Below, one piece after another: positions 60,973-64,000 of a stretch of DNA of 64,000 nt. Numbering within the stretch: position 1 is the stretch's first letter; each line of letters opens with the position of its first letter. Both the position numbers and the translations under genes were made by a program. Origin of the DNA: Ferruginibacter sp. (GTDB lineage: Bacteria; Bacteroidota; Bacteroidia; Chitinophagales; Chitinophagaceae); assembly GCA_013141115.1 (NCBI GenBank), contig JABFRP010000002.1:2406647-2470646 (forward strand), read 5' to 3'. The notes under the pieces are model-generated. The model saw only the letters and a program-made list of their open reading frames with translations, was not told the DNA's origin and ran no database searches.

Positions 60973-62112
60973 ATGGCAGCATTAGCATTTGAGTTACAAC
61001 ATACCGACACACAAACCAAGGCAAGAGCCGGAAAAATAACCACCGATCATGGCGAAATTCTAACTCCCATTTTTATGCCTGTAGGCACCGTGGGCAGTGT
61101 AAAAGCGGTAACACAGCAACAATTACACGATGAGGTAAAAGCGCAAATAATTTTAGGGAATACGTACCATTTGTATTTACGACCCGGATTGGAAACCTTG
61201 GAAGCCGCCGGTGGCCTGCACAAATTTAATGGCTGGAACAAACCCATTTTAACTGATAGCGGCGGCTACCAGGTTTTTTCTTTGGCTAATAACAGGAAGC
61301 TTACTGAAGAGGGCGCTTTATTTCAAAGCCATATCGACGGCAGCAAACATTTGTTTACACCCGAAAGCGTAATGGATATACAACGCATTATTGGTGGTGA
61401 TATCATTATGGCGTTTGACGAGTGCCCGCCTTACCCCAGCGATTATAAATATGCCAAAGACTCGATGGAACTAACGCACCGTTGGTTAACACGATGCTTT
61501 AAGCGCTTTAACAGCACCCAAGATAAATATGGCTACACCCAAAATTTATTTCCCATTGTGCAGGGGAGTACGTATAAAGATCTGCGTACCGCTTCAGCAG
61601 AATTTATTGCTTCGCAAAATGCTACGGGTAATGCTATTGGTGGTTTAAGTGTAGGCGAGCCCACCGAAATGATGTACGAATACACTGAACTCTGTTGCGA
61701 TATCTTACCAAAAGATAAACCACGCTATTTAATGGGCGTGGGAACACCATGGAATATTTTAGAAGGCATTGCTTTGGGTATTGATATGTTTGATTGCGTA
61801 ATGCCTACCCGTAATGGCCGCAACGCCATGCTGTTTACATCGCAAGGCATCATCAATATTGATAACAAAAAATGGGAAAAAGATTTTTCTGTAATTGATG
61901 ATGGGATCGATTGCCCTGTAAGTAATTTTTACAGCAAAGCTTACCTGCGCCATTTAATGAAGGCGAAAGAATTCTTAGGATTAACCATTGCAAGCGTACA
62001 CAATCTGGCTTTTTATTTATGGCTGGTTACCGAAGCCCGTAAACATATTATTGCCGGTGATTTTAATGGTTGGAAAAATGAAATGGTGGTAAGGTTGCAA
62101 ACGAGGTTGTAG
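60973..62112 (+). CDS. tgt: Queuine tRNA-ribosyltransferase
   Basis: Tgt swaps guanine-34 for the queuosine precursor preQ1 in GUN-anticodon tRNAs. The 379-residue enzyme has the catalytic motifs DSGGYQVFSL (near 95-104), GGDIIMAFDECPPYPSD, GGLSVGEPTEMMYEY and MGVGTPWNILEGIALGIDMFDCVMPTRNGRNA (nucleophile Asp in FDCVMPTRNGR). The C-terminal zinc site of the E. coli type (CxCxxC...H) is incomplete: this segment reads DCPVSNFYSKAYLRHL, with only one of three Cys. I recall related Bacteroidota enzymes also lacking these residues. Confidence 0.92.
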   Translation: MAALAFELQHTDTQTKARAGKITTDHGEILTPIFMPVGTVGSVKAVTQQQLHDEVKAQIILGNTYHLYLRPGLETLEAAGGLHKFNGWNKPILTDSGGYQVFSLANNRKLTEEGALFQSHIDGSKHLFTPESVMDIQRIIGGDIIMAFDECPPYPSDYKYAKDSMELTHRWLTRCFKRFNSTQDKYGYTQNLFPIVQGSTYKDLRTASAEFIASQNATGNAIGGLSVGEPTEMMYEYTELCCDILPKDKPRYLMGVGTPWNILEGIALGIDMFDCVMPTRNGRNAMLFTSQGIINIDNKKWEKDFSVIDDGIDCPVSNFYSKAYLRHLMKAKEFLGLTIASVHNLAFYLWLVTEARKHIIAGDFNGWKNEMVVRLQTRL

Positions 62113-62160
62113 TTTTTGAAGCATCAGCGGTAACTCATTTTTGTACATCGGTCCGCCTGT

Positions 62161-62181
62161 CCCGATTTTTCGGGAGCTTTT
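62161..62181 (+). terminator. Terminator-like hairpin after tgt
   Basis: CCCGA (62161-62165) and TCGGG (62170-62174) around TTTT, followed by AGCTTTT. The stem is short, so confidence is moderate. Confidence 0.5.
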
Positions 62182-62230
62182 CAATTTGTACCATATTAGC
62201 AGTAAAATTATTCCTAATAACTAAAAAAGT

Positions 62231-62617
62231 ATGACAAGAAGCTTTAAGATATTTAAAAATATTTTTGGTGTATTGATAATTTTATTATGTGTTTATTTTA
62301 TTATTAATTTATATTCACCGACAGATAGGCGTGACTATGAAAAAAGTAATAGTGAATTGTTCACGTTGACAAATTATTTAATTAATGATCTGGTTTATAA
62401 TATGGGTACTGGAAAAAAAAGAACTTATTTGAAATTAGTGTTAAACGGATATCCGGGAATTACTTTTGAAAATGAAAATGAATATCTCCAGGCTACATCA
62501 TGGCAAGAGGTTCTAAAGGATATAAAATACAACGATACCATTTCAATTAAAGTACTAAAAAATAAGTTCAAAAATTTTATCTGGAAAAAGGTTCGTTATC
62601 AACATTTGAGACAATAA
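62231..62617 (+). CDS. Small two-helix membrane protein, frameshifted
   Basis: Unrecognised 128-residue product with an N-terminal membrane helix (IFGVLIILLCVYFIINLY, ~11-28) and a soluble stretch. The family-like sequence continues in the -1 frame beyond the stop: a one-base gain at the A5 run 62585-62589 would join KKGSLSTFETIINYPGNRF to the end of the first helix-plus-domain and extend the protein to ~187 residues, with a second helix (LFMCIMFLGIGVYILMA) before TAA 62793. As written it stops at 62617. Function unknown. Confidence 0.55.
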   Translation: MTRSFKIFKNIFGVLIILLCVYFIINLYSPTDRRDYEKSNSELFTLTNYLINDLVYNMGTGKKRTYLKLVLNGYPGITFENENEYLQATSWQEVLKDIKYNDTISIKVLKNKFKNFIWKKVRYQHLRQ

Positions 62618-62793
62618 TAAACTATCCTGGCAACCGGTTTGAATTCTATAGCCTAAGTTATAAAGGCAAAGAATATGTCAATAATTTATTTGCGACAGCA
62701 CAATCTTATAACGATGAAAGGTTTTCGGGACGCTTATTTATGTGCATAATGTTTTTGGGAATTGGGGTCTATATCTTAATGGCAAAAAAGTAA
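62618..62793 (+). pseudogene. Detached C-terminal part of the two-helix membrane protein
   Basis: Reads in the -1 frame relative to the previous ORF as NYPGNRFEFYSLSYKGKEYV, ending in a second membrane helix near 62740-62785. It is continuous with the upstream gene if one A is added at 62585-62589. No start codon of its own. Confidence 0.55.
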
Positions 62794-62933
62794 TTTAATT
62801 ATTATCGATCCACGCAACCATCTAAAATCCTCGGCCATCTTCCCTTAACAAACACCATAACCTTGTTAAAAATATATTTTACCAATAGTTGCAGTAGCCA
62901 ATTACACAAATTAAACCCCCTGTTGGCACAATA

Positions 62934-62964
62934 ATTGAAAACCTAAAGAAGTTATTTATCTTTA
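62934..62964 (+). promoter_or_regulatory. Candidate promoter for the OmpA family gene
   Basis: ATTG at 62934-62937, a 19-base spacer, then TATCTTTA at 62957-62964 (one mismatch to TAnnTTTG). It lies 22 bases before the ATG at 62987. Confidence 0.5.
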
Positions 62965-62986
62965 AATACCCAATCAAACTAAAACA

Positions 62987-63700
62987 ATGATGAAACATTA
63001 CATTTTTTCCTTACTGTTCACAGCTTTATTACCCTTTGCGGCCTTAAGCCAAAACGGTACCGTACAAAATGCCAATACCCCCAAAGATGCCCAGGTAAAT
63101 GTTACAATGACGGATTTTAAAAAAAATGTACTCAACAACGAAATTGTTGTTTTTAAAAGCAAACTCAATAGTAAAGAATACCAGGGCCTTACCGATGATG
63201 CCGGAAAATTTTCTGTTCGCCTGCCATCTGGCGACAGCTACGAAATTTTTATTCTCGGCTTTAAAGATTCTGCCAGTTATAATATTTTAGATATTCCTGC
63301 ATTAAAAGGTAATGCTTATTACAAAGATCCTTTTGTGGTAGATATTGAACATTTGCCTGCAAAAAGTTTTGTACTGGAAGATTGTAATTTTGAAACCGGC
63401 AAAGCTAATTTAGAAGAAAGTTCTTTTGCAGTGTTAGACGAATTAGTGGCGTATCTAAATAGGAAAGATGATGAAAAAATTGAACTGGGCGGCCACACCG
63501 ATAATGTAGGTACAGCTGCAAAAAATATAGTGCTGTCGCAAGACAGGGCCAACACCGTAAGGGCTTATTTATTAATGAAGGGCATTGATCCGGCAAGGGT
63601 AACTGCAAAAGGTTATGGTATGACGAAACCTGTTGCACCTAACACTACTGCCGATGGCAGGGCACAAAACAGAAGAACAGAAGTAACCATCCTGGAATAA
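62987..63700 (+). CDS. OmpA family outer-membrane/peptidoglycan-binding protein
   Basis: A 237-residue exported protein: signal peptide 1-22 (ending FAALSQN), a carboxypeptidase-regulatory-like beta-sandwich at ~35-115 (VVFKSKLNSKEYQGLTDDAGKFSVRLPSGD), and a complete OmpA domain at ~125-237. That domain starts FETGKANLEESSFAVLDELVAYL and has LGGHTDNVGTAAKNIVLSQDRANTVRAYLLMKGI, the peptidoglycan-binding Asp (HTDNVG) and Arg (NRRTEV). It anchors the outer membrane to peptidoglycan or senses cell-wall spacing. Confidence 0.9.
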   Translation: MMKHYIFSLLFTALLPFAALSQNGTVQNANTPKDAQVNVTMTDFKKNVLNNEIVVFKSKLNSKEYQGLTDDAGKFSVRLPSGDSYEIFILGFKDSASYNILDIPALKGNAYYKDPFVVDIEHLPAKSFVLEDCNFETGKANLEESSFAVLDELVAYLNRKDDEKIELGGHTDNVGTAAKNIVLSQDRANTVRAYLLMKGIDPARVTAKGYGMTKPVAPNTTADGRAQNRRTEVTILE

Positions 63701-64000
63701 CACTCCTGCCATTAAAATTATAAGCCGCTTCAAGCATTTGGAGTGGCTATTTTTATGGAACGATTTTCATAAATCAATTCTCAGCAACTGCAAACACCGT
63801 CAAATACAGTTATCGTGCAGCTAATGCGGCGGGCTACGCCATTTATTATTAGGATAGATTTATAAAGCTGTGTGCAGTACATTTGTATACTATTAAAAAG
63901 CAGCGTTAGGTTATTATTTGTTTGCAGAAAACGACTTAAAAAATATTTCAGCGCTTTAACTTTACATTACTTTTCTATTTAAAGAATATCATATTGTTCC
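63701..64000. other. Intergenic tail of the window
   Basis: 300 bases after the OmpA family gene. I see no credible gene, RNA or clear terminator. The sequence is AT-rich and runs off the window edge. Confidence 0.5.

Noticed and set aside
63701..64000. Promoter or RNA gene in the last 300 bases
   Set aside because: Only scattered TTTG/TATTTG words were seen and no gene starts before the edge.

Overview
The window is one chromosomal segment of a Bacteroidota bacterium. The evidence is low GC with AT-rich spacers, promoters of the Bacteroidota type (TTTG, about 19-21 bases, TAnnTTTG), a PorD/DUF4835 gene of the type IX secretion system, a Bacteroidota-type RpoZ, and outer-membrane proteins typical of the phylum. 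A family such as Chitinophagaceae is plausible, but I cannot prove it from sequence alone. No phage capsid, terminase, integrase, transposase, CRISPR array, rRNA or tRNA was seen.

Positions 1-23338 are mostly housekeeping. They hold the htpG end, a methyltransferase, recJ and a polyprenyl synthase. An OmpA-like protein with an in-frame stop follows, then bamD-rpoZ, coaBC-porD-DUF4296 and a two-subunit CoA transferase. A small membrane protein, a frameshifted DUF4139/TonB-plug protein, pckA and an aminopeptidase P come next. The stretch ends with a LytS/LytTR two-component pair, a TonB-type outer-membrane receptor, pssA-purS and rsmI.

Positions 23831-54469 are a nearly continuous 30-kb, one-strand cluster encoding an extracellular contractile injection system (eCIS) of the Afp/PVC/AlgoCIS type. 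The order is: DUF4255 cap protein (Afp16-like), an unknown 411-aa protein, one sheath, two tubes, a DUF5908 small protein, a LysM baseplate protein, an inserted 549-aa ThuA/amidotransferase-like protein, VgrG-like spike, PAAR tip, gp25, two large baseplate proteins (1431 and 900 aa), an 828-aa protein with polyproline and helix-hairpin-helix repeats, and the tape measure. A cargo island follows and the AAA+ ATPase (Afp15-like) closes the cluster. The cargo island has three proteins sharing a DUF4157 'eCIS core' N-terminus with unrelated C-termini, a CHAP-type lysin, and an OmpA-like/metzincin-like fusion. One DUF4157 protein carries a second, anthrax-lethal-factor-like zinc protease motif. This island is the most interesting part of the window.

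Positions 54558-64000 return to chromosomal genes: M28 and M1 peptidases, a GNAT acetyltransferase, a NarL-type regulator, rsmG, a glycosyltransferase, tgt, a frameshifted small membrane protein and an OmpA family protein. Three genes in the window are broken by a single base (one amber codon, two homopolymer-length shifts), so sequencing or assembly error should be considered for those. Two copies of a long palindromic repeat lie before pepP and tgt.
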